From Stenotrophomonas maltophilia (GTDB lineage: Bacteria; Pseudomonadota; Gammaproteobacteria; Xanthomonadales; Xanthomonadaceae): a stretch of DNA of 41,806 bases. Both the position numbers and the translations under genes were made by a program. Location of the stretch: contig NZ_RAVT01000029.1 in the NCBI RefSeq assembly GCF_013464915.1, forward strand, positions 46,308 to 88,113. The letters are read 5' to 3'. The notes below the pieces were generated by a model. That model worked only from the letters and a program-made list of their open reading frames with translations, was not told the origin of the DNA and searched no databases. Below are positions 25,355 through 34,287 of this stretch, one piece after another. The stretch's first letter is position 1. Every line of letters starts with the position of its first letter.

Positions 25355-25801
25355 ATGTTCAATACCCTGCTGGTCGCCCTGGACGGTGGCCCCCAGCACG
25401 CGCGCGTGCTGGACCTGGCCGCGGCCATTGCCGGCCCACGCAGCCGCCTGCACCTGCTGTGCGTGCTCGACCCCGAATTCGCGCTGGCCGCCGATGCCAG
25501 CGAAGCCGACCGCATCGAGTATCCGGAAGCCGCCCGCCAGCGCTCCCGCGCCGAGGCGGTGCTGGCCGAAGCCCTGGCCGAACTGCGCGAGCGCGGCGTC
25601 GATGCCATCGCGCAGATCCCCTCAGGCGACCCCGGCGAAGTCATCAGCGACCAGGCCCGGCGCCTGAAGTGCGACCTGATCGTGATCGGCCACCGCCACC
25701 TGTCCCGGTTGGAGCGCCTGTTCGAACCCTCGATCGGGCAATGGACCATCGACCACGCTCCCTGCCCCGTGCTGGTGGAAACCCGCGACCCACAACCCTA
25801 G
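25355..25801 (+). CDS. Universal stress protein (UspA family)
   Basis: A 148-residue Usp-fold protein. It starts MFNTLLVALDGGPQ, with the Asp of the first strand, and ends CPVLVETRD, the usual last strand. The ATP-binding glycine motif in UspA-like proteins (G-x2-G-x9-G-S/T) is only partly matched: IGHRHLSRLERLFEPSIGQ lacks the second Gly. It may therefore belong to the non-ATP-binding subgroup. AAAGGAG precedes the ATG. The next gene begins 5 bases after the stop. Confidence 0.85.
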   Translation: MFNTLLVALDGGPQHARVLDLAAAIAGPRSRLHLLCVLDPEFALAADASEADRIEYPEAARQRSRAEAVLAEALAELRERGVDAIAQIPSGDPGEVISDQARRLKCDLIVIGHRHLSRLERLFEPSIGQWTIDHAPCPVLVETRDPQP

Positions 25802-25806
25802 CTGCC

Positions 25807-26277
25807 ATGGCCTCCCGTTCCCCCTTGTTTCCAACCCGGGTCAGCTACCGCGCCTTCGGCCGCCAGTTCGGCCGTGGCGAGCAGGCGCTGCTGGCGGCGA
25901 TACGCCAGCTGCGTGACCCCGATCTCGCAGCCGATGGACTCGCGCAGCTGAGCGGCCTCGGCCTCGATCCTGAAGGCTGCGACGCGTTCATCAACCTGCT
26001 GCCGCTGCTGGCCGCGCCCGCGGCGCCGATCGACCTGCTGCCCGCCGGCTCTCCCTTCATTGCCACCAGCGAACTGGACCTGCTGGTCTGCCTGCTGCGC
26101 ATCGCCCAGTGGCGGCATGCACGGCCACGCGAAGACGACACGCTGGCACCGCTGCGGCAGCAGCTGGCACGCTGTGCTGTCGCCGTGCAGGCAGCGAAGC
26201 TGCCGTTGCGGCAGCGATCATTGTCACCCGTCGGGTTGAGGCTGCTCGATCCCAGCGGCTGGCTGCGGCAACGATGA
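25807..26277 (+). CDS. Conserved hypothetical protein after uspA-like gene
   Basis: 156 residues, Leu/Ala/Arg-rich and helical by eye, no signal peptide. Segments such as GEQALLAAIRQLRDPDLAADG and the repeated Leu-Leu pairs (FINLLPLLAAPAAPIDLLPAG) suggest packed helices. The C-terminus is strongly basic and Gln-rich. The 5-base gap to the usp gene indicates co-transcription. I do not recognise a characterised family. Its coding nature is supported by the tight spacing and consistent codon use. Confidence 0.6.
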   Translation: MASRSPLFPTRVSYRAFGRQFGRGEQALLAAIRQLRDPDLAADGLAQLSGLGLDPEGCDAFINLLPLLAAPAAPIDLLPAGSPFIATSELDLLVCLLRIAQWRHARPREDDTLAPLRQQLARCAVAVQAAKLPLRQRSLSPVGLRLLDPSGWLRQR

Positions 26278-26331
26278 CCGCTCGGCACCGCAGGTGCGCG
26301 GACCTGCATCAGGGCTGATCACGCGTCGCCC

Positions 26332-27777
26332 TCAGCAGTCCATCGTGCCATGTGCGTTGCCTTCGTCGTCGAGCACATGCGCGTGCAGGATCACCTGGTT
26401 GCGGCCGGCACGCTTGGCCGCATACAGGCCCGCATCGGCGTCTGCCAGCAGCTGGTCTGCGCTGGCCAGGGCCGGCGGATGCAGGTAGCCCACACCGACG
26501 CTGATGCTGACCGAACCTTCAGGCAACGGCAGCGCTTCCACTGCCTCGCGCAGACGTTCGGCCAGCGCCAGTACGCCCGACAGTGGGCTTCCCGGCACGA
26601 TCACTGCGAATTCCTCGCCCCCATAGCGCGCAACGCTGTCGCCTGCGCGGCCGGCGCTGACCTTCAGGATCGCCGCCACGGCCTGCAGGCAGCGATCCCC
26701 GGCAGGATGACCGTGCCGGTCGTTGAAGACCTTGAAATGGTCGATATCCAGCAGCAACAGGCCCAGTTCGCTGCCGCTGCGCCGCGCACGGTTCCATTCG
26801 GCCAACAGCAATGCGTCGAACTCGCGCCGGTTGGCCACGCCAGTCAGACCATCCTGCCGTGCCAGCTGGTCCAGCGATGCCTGCCGCTCCATCAGGTCCA
26901 CCTGCAGCAGGATGCTGCGCAGGCCGAAGCCCAGCGTTGCGACCACGAACCCTGTGACCGCCAGTGGTCGCGCGTGGTCGACCACCAGCGTCCCGACCAC
27001 CAGCAGCAGCAGCGGCAGGATCATCGGGCCGGCCGCCTGTACCGTGCGTGCCAGCCGTGGATGCAGCACGAAGCTCGGTGCTGGCGCCCGGCTCAGCGCC
27101 AGCAGTGCCAGCAGCAGGAACGGCAGGTCGATCAGCAGGTCGTTGTAGGCACCGAACGACTGCTCCTCGGTGTAATGGTTGATGTAGTACGCCACCAGCA
27201 GGTAGACGACGGCGTACATCGCCAGCGCGCGGAAGAAGTTGCGCCGCTCCGGAACGTCGCCGACCAGCCAGCGCACCACAGCGAACACCGCGATGCACAG
27301 GTTCTGGATATCGAACATGCGCTGCATGTTGGCCATCGCATGGCCATCAACATCGATGCGGGCAGCAAACGATTGCGCGTGCACGAAGAACAGCACACCC
27401 AGCAGCGCGGCCATGGCTGCGTCGATCAGGCTGATGCTGAGCCGTTCGCGGCGCGCCCGGGCCAGGATGAACACCAGCGGCACGCCGTAAAGCACATACA
27501 GGAACAGACTGACCTGCGGCGTTACATCGGCACGGCCGGCGCCCAGCGCATCGACCATGTTGAAGGCCATGCCGCCGCCCCACAGCAGCAGGGCCAGCGC
27601 GGTGGCGCGCCACCCCAGCGCGGCGCCATCGCGGCGGGCCCGCCACAGGCAGGCGGCAGCGGCCAGCAGCGGGGCGCCGGTCAGGAACACGAAGGAACCC
27701 GCACCAACGGGCCCCGGCCATATGGCAAGGACCAGGCCATGGCACAGCACATACAGCAGCGCCAGCACTACCGGCAT
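26332..27777 (-). CDS. Membrane-bound diguanylate cyclase (GGDEF)
   Basis: A 481-residue cyclic-di-GMP synthase. About eight hydrophobic helices fill the first 300 residues and probably form a sensor for a membrane or small-molecule cue. A short coiled linker (DLMERQASLDQLARQDGLTG) leads to the GGDEF domain, with LLLDIDHFKVFND for magnesium and substrate, and the active-site loop YGGEEF. An intact RxxD inhibitory site (RAGD) lies five residues before GGEEF, so product feedback inhibition is expected. ATG 27777 has GGGGGA 4 bases upstream. No EAL domain is present. It is probably monocistronic. Confidence 0.9.
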   Translation of the reverse strand: MPVVLALLYVLCHGLVLAIWPGPVGAGSFVFLTGAPLLAAAACLWRARRDGAALGWRATALALLLWGGGMAFNMVDALGAGRADVTPQVSLFLYVLYGVPLVFILARARRERLSISLIDAAMAALLGVLFFVHAQSFAARIDVDGHAMANMQRMFDIQNLCIAVFAVVRWLVGDVPERRNFFRALAMYAVVYLLVAYYINHYTEEQSFGAYNDLLIDLPFLLLALLALSRAPAPSFVLHPRLARTVQAAGPMILPLLLLVVGTLVVDHARPLAVTGFVVATLGFGLRSILLQVDLMERQASLDQLARQDGLTGVANRREFDALLLAEWNRARRSGSELGLLLLDIDHFKVFNDRHGHPAGDRCLQAVAAILKVSAGRAGDSVARYGGEEFAVIVPGSPLSGVLALAERLREAVEALPLPEGSVSISVGVGYLHPPALASADQLLADADAGLYAAKRAGRNQVILHAHVLDDEGNAHGTMDC

Positions 27778-27854
27778 GCATCCCCCGATCGGCAAGGCCG
27801 TATGGGCGCACGATAGCCCGGGGCGGCGCAACGATGGTGTGATCCATCGCCGAA

Positions 27855-27927
27855 AAAAGGGGACGGAGGGGATTAAGTCGTTTGCGGCACAGTGGCAAAT
27901 GCGACTTAATCCCCTCCGTCCCCTTTT
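27855..27927. repeat. Long inverted repeat with A/T-flanked arms
   Basis: The 26-base arm 27855-27880, which begins AAAAGGGGACGG, is perfectly complementary to 27902-27927. Inside, TTTGC pairs with GCAAA around a 9-base loop. The AAAA and TTTT ends mean either strand could terminate transcription. It lies after the frmB stop and before the diguanylate cyclase start. Confidence 0.8.
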
Positions 27928-27937
27928 CGCAGACGGG

Positions 27938-28768
27938 TCAGTCCTTCAGCGCGCGGGCGTGGTGGGCGATGTGCTCGCCGATGAAACTGGCGATGAAGTA
28001 GTAGCTGTGGTCGTAGCCGGGCTGCAGGCGCAGGGTCAGCGGGTGGCCGGCGGCATCGCACGCCTGCTGCAGGCGCTCGGGTTGCAGCTGGGTCTGCAGG
28101 AACTCATCGGCATCACCCTGGTCGACCAGCAGCGGCAGGCGCTCGCTGGCGGTCGCCAGCAGCGCGCAGGCATCCCACTGCGCCCAGTCGACCGGGTTGT
28201 CCCCCAGATAGGCGTGGAACGCTTTCTGCCCCCACGGTACATGGCTGGGCGCGACGATCGGCGAGAACGCCGACACGCTGCGGTAGCGCCCGGGGTTGCG
28301 CAGCGCGATCACCAGCGCACCGTGGCCGCCCATCGAATGGCCACTGATGCTGCGCGCTGCGGTGGCCGGGAAGTTCGCTTCGATCAGCGCCGGCAGTTCC
28401 TGCACCACATAGTCGTGCATGCGGTAGTGCTTGGCCCACGGCGCGCGGGTGGCATCGAGATAGAACCCTGCCCCCTTGCCCAGATCGTAGCCCTCGGCGT
28501 CAGCCACATCCTCGCCGCGAGGACTGGTATCGGGCGCCACCAGGATCACCCCATGCTCGGCCGCATAGCGCTGTGCGCCGGCCTTGGTGATGAAATTCTG
28601 CTCGGTGCAGGTCAGGCCGCTCAGCCAGTACAGCACCGGCAGCTTCCGAGTGGCCGCCTGCGGCGGCAGGTACACGGCGAACTGCATGTCACAGCCCAGC
28701 GTCGCCGAGTGATGGCGGTAGACGTCCTGCCAGCCGCCGGAACAGGCGCGGTGTTCGATGCGTTCCAT
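27938..28768 (-). CDS. frmB: S-formylglutathione hydrolase
   Basis: A 276-residue esterase that hydrolyses S-formylglutathione to formate and glutathione, the last step of glutathione-dependent formaldehyde removal. The fold is alpha/beta hydrolase, with nucleophile Ser145 in GHSMGGHGA, the conserved LSGLTCTEQNF block with its Cys near residue 54, PDTSPRG, and the terminal His in GYDHSYYF. The length equals FrmB/esterase D. GGGAG lies 8 bases before ATG 28768. It is last in the frmR-frmA-frmB transcript, 49 bases after frmA. Confidence 0.95.
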   Translation of the reverse strand: MERIEHRACSGGWQDVYRHHSATLGCDMQFAVYLPPQAATRKLPVLYWLSGLTCTEQNFITKAGAQRYAAEHGVILVAPDTSPRGEDVADAEGYDLGKGAGFYLDATRAPWAKHYRMHDYVVQELPALIEANFPATAARSISGHSMGGHGALVIALRNPGRYRSVSAFSPIVAPSHVPWGQKAFHAYLGDNPVDWAQWDACALLATASERLPLLVDQGDADEFLQTQLQPERLQQACDAAGHPLTLRLQPGYDHSYYFIASFIGEHIAHHARALKD

Positions 28769-28817
28769 GGGTTTCTCCCAGGGGCGGCAGGCCCTCAAGC
28801 CTGCCACCCGGCGTGGC

Positions 28818-30262
<1,445 letters not shown>

Positions 30263-30279
30263 GGCGGGGCCACCTCGGA

Positions 30280-30303
30280 ACTATACTGGGGGATAGTATA
30301 CAT
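30280..30303 (-). promoter_or_regulatory. FrmR operator/promoter of the frm operon
   Basis: ACTAT (30280-30284) and ATAGT (30293-30297) flank a G-tract (GGGGG), the AT-arm/G-core layout recognised by CsoR/RcnR/FrmR repressors. The coding strand reads TACTATCCCCCAGTATAG, which also holds TATAG as a possible -10 element. It lies 18 bases upstream of frmR. Confidence 0.65.
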
Positions 30304-30449
30304 AGAAGCCTTTGACTTGACGCAAATGGCTTTCTCGGACTCCGAGACGGCAGCCTTTAATCCCGAAGAATCAATTACTTGCGACGATCCAGCAGCCACC
30401 AACACTGTGTCAGGCATGCTTTGGGGTCGGCAACAGCTGGAATCAAATA

Positions 30450-30869
30450 ATGGGTATTGGCATCCAACTCGGGCGCATCACCGATGAAATCGGCAGCAGC
30501 GATTTTCTGTATGCGTTCTTCTCGACAATCACCGGCAATCTGGAACCGGATGGATGGGGAAGCCGCTTCCCGATCATCATGAAGCAGCTCTATGCCGGCT
30601 GCGTGCAGAAATCAGATGCGGCCACCGCGCTGTCCGAGATGTACGTCATCCGCACTGAGCTGGCCGAAATGCCACCGACCCATGCCATCTGGTCGTTCGA
30701 TGATCGAGCGCAGCGTCCGCCGTGGGGAGACGATATCGCTCCCGATATCGACAGCTTGGCGGCCTATTTCGCCACTGCACATGGGCGTGATCTGATTGCG
30801 CTTCTGATTGATGTGCTTGAAGCGCTCCAGGAAGGCGAAGACACGTCCGCCCGGATCGTCAGCTACTGA
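30450..30869 (+). CDS. Immunity protein 70 (Imm70) family, orphan
   Basis: A 139-residue cytoplasmic protein matching the Imm70 pattern: GRITDEIGSSDFLYAFFSTI, then WGSRFPIIMKQLY, a central IRTELAEMP helix, PPWGDDIAPDI and YFATAHGRDL. Imm70 proteins neutralise toxins of polymorphic-toxin or contact-dependent systems. No toxin gene precedes it here; upstream lies the frm operator on the other strand. Base composition around 30300-30560 is visibly more AT-rich than the flanks, suggesting acquisition. ATG 30450 has only a weak ribosome site. It may be a stand-alone immunity gene giving protection against neighbours' toxins. Confidence 0.8.
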   Translation: MGIGIQLGRITDEIGSSDFLYAFFSTITGNLEPDGWGSRFPIIMKQLYAGCVQKSDAATALSEMYVIRTELAEMPPTHAIWSFDDRAQRPPWGDDIAPDIDSLAAYFATAHGRDLIALLIDVLEALQEGEDTSARIVSY

Positions 30870-30879
30870 CGCCTTAGAT

Positions 30880-31785
30880 TCAGTCAAACAGGCCCTCGCC
30901 CGCCAACCGCGTCAGTTCATCCACCACGTAGCGCACCTTCGGCCGCAGATGACGCGTCGGCGGCCACAGCGCGTGGATGTCGATGTGCCGTTGCATGTGC
31001 GCATCCAGCACCGATTGCAGCGCACCGGATTGCAGATGACGACGTACCAGCGACTCCGGCATCTGGCAGATACCGAGACCGGCAATGGCCGCTTCAATCA
31101 CCGCGTCGCCGTCATTGAGCTGATACGGCGCATTCGGGATGAATGTCCCTTCGTCATCCTCGCTGCCGATCCGCCACCAGACCGGCTGGCCATGACGGAA
31201 ACCGACGATGCTGCGGTGCTGCGGCAGTTCCTCGACGGTAGCCGGCACACCGTGCGCCTGCAGGTACGCCGGCGATGCGCAGGTGACCAGGCGCTGGCGA
31301 CCCAGCCGCCGCGCAACCAGATGCTCTGCCTGGTGCAGCCCACCGAAACGGATCAACAGGTCGATGCCTTCCTCGACGGGATCGACGAAGTGATCGGTGA
31401 AGGTCATCGTCAGCTGCAGGTCCGGGTACTGCCGGCACAGGCGCAACAGCACCGGCAGCACCACCAGCCGCCCGAACGAGGACGGCATGTCGATGCGCAG
31501 CCGCCCGCTGGGCAGGCCGGCCGACCCCAGGCAGGCCTCGGCCGCGGAGATTTCTTCCAGTGCCGCCGCACACGACGCGTAGTACGCCTCGCCATCGGTG
31601 GTCAGCGCGATGCGCCGCGTGGTGCGGTGGAACAGGCGCACGCCCAGCCGCGTTTCCAGCCGGGCGATGGCCTTGCCCACCGCCGAGCGCGAGATGCCCA
31701 GCGCGTCGGCAGCCTCGGTGAAGCTGCCCGAGCGGGCCGTGGTGACGAAGGTCACCAGGCCATTCAACGATTCCAGCGGCAGCAT
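30880..31785 (-). CDS. LysR family regulator, divergent to old yellow enzyme
   Basis: A 301-residue LysR-type regulator of the single-gene-repressor/CrgA-like group. The helix-turn-helix spans about residues 5-63 (GLVTFVTTARSGSFTEAADALG, then SRSAVGKAIARLETRLG), with RLFHRTTRRIALT after it. The effector lobes follow. GGAG lies 9 bases before the start at 31785. It is divergent from the alkene reductase gene across 128 bases, a layout in which such regulators usually control the enzyme gene. The stop is 10 bases from the Imm70 stop, so those genes are convergent. Confidence 0.88.
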   Translation of the reverse strand: MLPLESLNGLVTFVTTARSGSFTEAADALGISRSAVGKAIARLETRLGVRLFHRTTRRIALTTDGEAYYASCAAALEEISAAEACLGSAGLPSGRLRIDMPSSFGRLVVLPVLLRLCRQYPDLQLTMTFTDHFVDPVEEGIDLLIRFGGLHQAEHLVARRLGRQRLVTCASPAYLQAHGVPATVEELPQHRSIVGFRHGQPVWWRIGSEDDEGTFIPNAPYQLNDGDAVIEAAIAGLGICQMPESLVRRHLQSGALQSVLDAHMQRHIDIHALWPPTRHLRPKVRYVVDELTRLAGEGLFD

Positions 31786-31801
31786 CTATCGCACTCCATT
31801 G

Positions 31802-31816
31802 GGGACAAATAGTCCC
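31802..31816. promoter_or_regulatory. Inverted repeat between LysR and old yellow enzyme genes
   Basis: GGGAC-AAATA-GTCCC, a 5-bp dyad with an AT core, 17 bases from the LysR start. It is a candidate LysR binding site for the divergent promoters. Confidence 0.35.
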
Positions 31817-31913
31817 GCACCAAGGGAGATCGAAGCGCTTTATGCGCCCGCATGTCAACTCCATCCTGTGTGCATCGCGCCGCTGGCGCCTCCCCCGCAC
31901 CGAGATGACCAAC

Positions 31914-33017
31914 ATGACCGCCGCCCTGTTCCGTCCGTTCGACCTGACAGGCATCGCCCTGCGCAACCGCATCGCGATGGCCCCGATGACCCGTGCCCGC
32001 AACCCCGGTTCGGTCGCCAATGAGCTCACCGCGCAGTACTACCGGCAGCGTGCCAGTGCCGGCCTGATCATCAGCGAAGGCACCCCGGTCTCGCCGCAGG
32101 GCCAGGGCTACATCGACGTGCCGGGCATCTGGTCGGCCGCGCAGGTGGCCGGGTGGAAGCTCGTCACCGAGGCGGTGCATGCCGCGCAGGGCACGATCTT
32201 CGCCCAGCTCTGGCACGTTGGCCGCATGTCGCATTCCTCGCTGCAGCCTGAGGGTGGGCAACCGGTCAGCGCCGGTACCCGCCCGGTCGCCAGCGCACCG
32301 AAGAACACCTCGTTCGTCTATCTGGAAGACGGCAGCCGCGGCCACGCCGATCCCACCCCGGCGCGTGCGCTGGCCACCGACGAAATCCCCGGCATCATTG
32401 CCGACTTCGCGCGCGGCGCAGACAACGCGATCGCCGCCGGCTTCGACGGCATCGAGCTGCATGCCGCCAACGGCTACCTGTTCGAACAGTTCCTCAACCC
32501 GCTCATCAACCAGCGCGACGACCGCTACGGCGGCTCACTGCCGAACCGTGCGCGGCTGATCCTGGAGACAGTCGATGCGATGGCCGAACGCATCGGTGCG
32601 CATCGCATCGGCGTGCGCCTGGCACCGAACAACCTCACCTTCGACATGCCGTTCTACCCCGACAACGAAGCCACCTACCTGTACCTGGCCAAGGAACTGG
32701 GAACGCGCGGGCTGGCCTACGTGCATCTCAACGACAACCTGCAGCAGGGTGAATCGGTGCTGGGCAGCGCGTTCCTGAAGCAGTTCAAGCAGGCCTACGG
32801 TGGCACCGTGATCCTGGCAGGTGGCATGACCCGCGAACGCGCCCTGCTGCTGGTCGAAGCGGGCACCATCGACCTGGCTGCGTTCGGCCAGCCGTTCATC
32901 GCCAACCCGGATCTGGTCGAACGCCTTCAGCACGACGTCGCGCTGGCCACGCCCGACCGCAGTACCTATTACGGTGGCGGCGAAGCAGGCTACCTCGATT
33001 ACCCACGCGCACAGTAA
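31914..33017 (+). CDS. Old yellow enzyme-type alkene reductase (NemA-like)
   Basis: A 367-residue FMN-dependent oxidoreductase that reduces activated C=C bonds and often nitro or maleimide groups with NAD(P)H. The TIM barrel starts FRPFDLTGIALRNRIAMAPMTRAR. LWHVGRMSHSSL and the substrate-binding His-Ala-Ala-Asn block (ELHAANGYLFEQFL) follow, with the RYGGSLPNRARL motif and GGMTRERA near the phosphate-binding end. I chose ATG 31914; ATG 31905 is equally in frame. It is divergent from a LysR gene that may sense electrophiles. The stop codon TAA lies within a GTAA-headed SMAG-like repeat. Confidence 0.92.
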   Translation: MTAALFRPFDLTGIALRNRIAMAPMTRARNPGSVANELTAQYYRQRASAGLIISEGTPVSPQGQGYIDVPGIWSAAQVAGWKLVTEAVHAAQGTIFAQLWHVGRMSHSSLQPEGGQPVSAGTRPVASAPKNTSFVYLEDGSRGHADPTPARALATDEIPGIIADFARGADNAIAAGFDGIELHAANGYLFEQFLNPLINQRDDRYGGSLPNRARLILETVDAMAERIGAHRIGVRLAPNNLTFDMPFYPDNEATYLYLAKELGTRGLAYVHLNDNLQQGESVLGSAFLKQFKQAYGGTVILAGGMTRERALLLVEAGTIDLAAFGQPFIANPDLVERLQHDVALATPDRSTYYGGGEAGYLDYPRAQ

Positions 33018-33036
33018 GTCCACGCCATGCGTGGAT
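33014..33036 (+). repeat. SMAG-like palindrome overlapping a stop codon
   Basis: GTAAGTCCACGCC-ATGC-GTGGAT. The TAA at 33015-33017 is the stop of the alkene reductase. The head is GTAA rather than GTAG. Confidence 0.7.
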
Positions 33037-33076
33037 GCGGGCGTACACTGCCCACCCGCATCCACCGGATCTGCCC

Positions 33077-33493
33077 ATGGATACGCCCACCGCATCGTTC
33101 ATCGTCAACCTCGACGTCCCCGATCTCGCCGCGGCTGAAGACTTCTACATGCGAGCCTTCGGCCTGCACATCGGCCGCCGCCTCGGCCCGGGTGCAGTGG
33201 AACTGCTCGGTGGACCCGCGCCACTGTATCTGCTGCAGAACGAGGCCGGCAGCGCCGCCACCGAGGACGGCGACGTGCGCGACTACGAGCGCCATTGGAC
33301 GCCGCTGCACCTGGACTGGGTGGTGGACGACATCGAGGCCGCACTGGCCCGTGCGGTTGCGGCCGGGGCGACGCTCGAGCAACCCGTGCGCGAACGTCGC
33401 TGGGGCAGCATTGCCGTGCTGGCCGATCCATTCGGCCACGGCTTCTGCCTGATCCAGTTCAGTGCTGAAGGCTACGACGCGCTGGTTGAATGA
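33077..33493 (+). CDS. VOC superfamily (glyoxalase/bleomycin-resistance-like) protein
   Basis: A 138-residue protein with the paired beta-alpha-beta-beta-beta modules of the vicinal oxygen chelate fold. It opens FIVNLDVPDLAAAEDFYMRAFG, the usual first module, and has LHLDWVVDDIEAALARAVAAG for the second, then VLADPFGHGFCLIQF as the last strand with a metal-type position. The reaction is unknown; glyoxalase, dioxygenase and antibiotic-binding functions share this fold. It has its own short leader after a SMAG repeat and is convergent with the DAPG-hydrolase-like gene. Confidence 0.85.
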   Translation: MDTPTASFIVNLDVPDLAAAEDFYMRAFGLHIGRRLGPGAVELLGGPAPLYLLQNEAGSAATEDGDVRDYERHWTPLHLDWVVDDIEAALARAVAAGATLEQPVRERRWGSIAVLADPFGHGFCLIQFSAEGYDALVE

Positions 33494-33505
33494 CCGGCGC
33501 GCCGT

Positions 33506-34201
33506 TCACCACGGCAACGGCACTGTTTCGCCGTTGGCACGCTCGCCGTAGTACAGCGACGGCAGCAGCCGCGACAGGAAACTGAACTCCGTGTAGCAGT
33601 GCCTGAGCAGGCCCAGGCCGACGGCATCGCCGGCATCGCGCTGCGGCTCGGCGCCGTCCAGGCCGAGCACGAAGCGGCTGCGCAGCACGCAGCCAAACGG
33701 CGTATCGCGCGCCACGTGCAGCATCTGCCCATCGCAGGGATCGCCCTGTGCATCCAGGCGTACGTGGTCGCCGAAGCCGATGCGCGCGGCGATCACCGCC
33801 GATACATCGCCTGCATCCTGTGCCGCCTGCAGGCGCTCGGGCACCAGCACCGTGCGCGGGTCATGGAACTTCAGGCGCGCCGCCACCGGCGGAATGTCGG
33901 CGAGCGATTCCACCGCATGGATGCTGGCACCGTGGTAGCTGCGCCCGCGCTGCCAGGCCGCGTCCCAGCCGCGATGCTCGACATGGTCGACCGGATGCCA
34001 CCAGCGGATGTGCTGGGTGGTCTCGAAGAAGGTGAACCACCAGTCCAGCATGCGGCCCTTGCAGCCGTGCAGATCGGTGCGCACCGCCACCAGCAGCGTG
34101 CCGTCTTCGCGGCGCTGGATGCCGGTTTCCAGAGGCATCGGCGCCGGGTCCAGCAGATCGTGGTGGTCCAGCCAGGCGCGGGCGTTCACAGCGGTATCCA
34201 T
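33506..34201 (-). CDS. DAPG hydrolase (PhlG) family protein
   Basis: A 231-residue protein with the pattern of 2,4-diacetylphloroglucinol hydrolase PhlG, a zinc enzyme that cleaves a C-C bond in a phloroglucinol antibiotic. Visible family blocks are DPAPMPLETGIQRREDG, GRMLDWWFTFFE, WWHPVDHVEH and the late HCYTE (His-x3-Glu), which fits the paired His and Glu zinc ligands of PhlG. There is no signal peptide. AGGAG lies 7 bases before ATG 34201. It is divergent from a TetR repressor gene, which suggests substrate-induced expression. No phl biosynthesis genes are present, so detoxification of a competitor's compound is the likely theme. Confidence 0.8.
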   Translation of the reverse strand: MDTAVNARAWLDHHDLLDPAPMPLETGIQRREDGTLLVAVRTDLHGCKGRMLDWWFTFFETTQHIRWWHPVDHVEHRGWDAAWQRGRSYHGASIHAVESLADIPPVAARLKFHDPRTVLVPERLQAAQDAGDVSAVIAARIGFGDHVRLDAQGDPCDGQMLHVARDTPFGCVLRSRFVLGLDGAEPQRDAGDAVGLGLLRHCYTEFSFLSRLLPSLYYGERANGETVPLPW

Positions 34202-34239
34202 CGGGGGTCTCCTGCGGGGTTGGGAGGCTCGACAATACG

Positions 34240-34277
34240 GAAACGCCATACGTTTCGCAATTAACCGAATGCGGTAA
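34240..34277. promoter_or_regulatory. Operator dyads between DAPG-hydrolase-like and tetR genes
   Basis: GAAACG-CCATA-CGTTTC (34240-34256) is a perfect 6-bp dyad. TTAACCG-AAT-GCGGTAA (34261-34277) is a second, imperfect one. Both lie in the 86-base divergent gap, where a TetR repressor would block both promoters. A TAAGAT box at 34275-34280 may be the tetR -10. Confidence 0.5.
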
Positions 34278-34287
34278 GATGGGCGCA

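Noticed and set aside
30304-30449. C-terminal remnant of a polymorphic toxin before Imm70
   Set aside because: The short open frame through this stretch shows no toxin motif I recognise, and it begins in the frm operator region.
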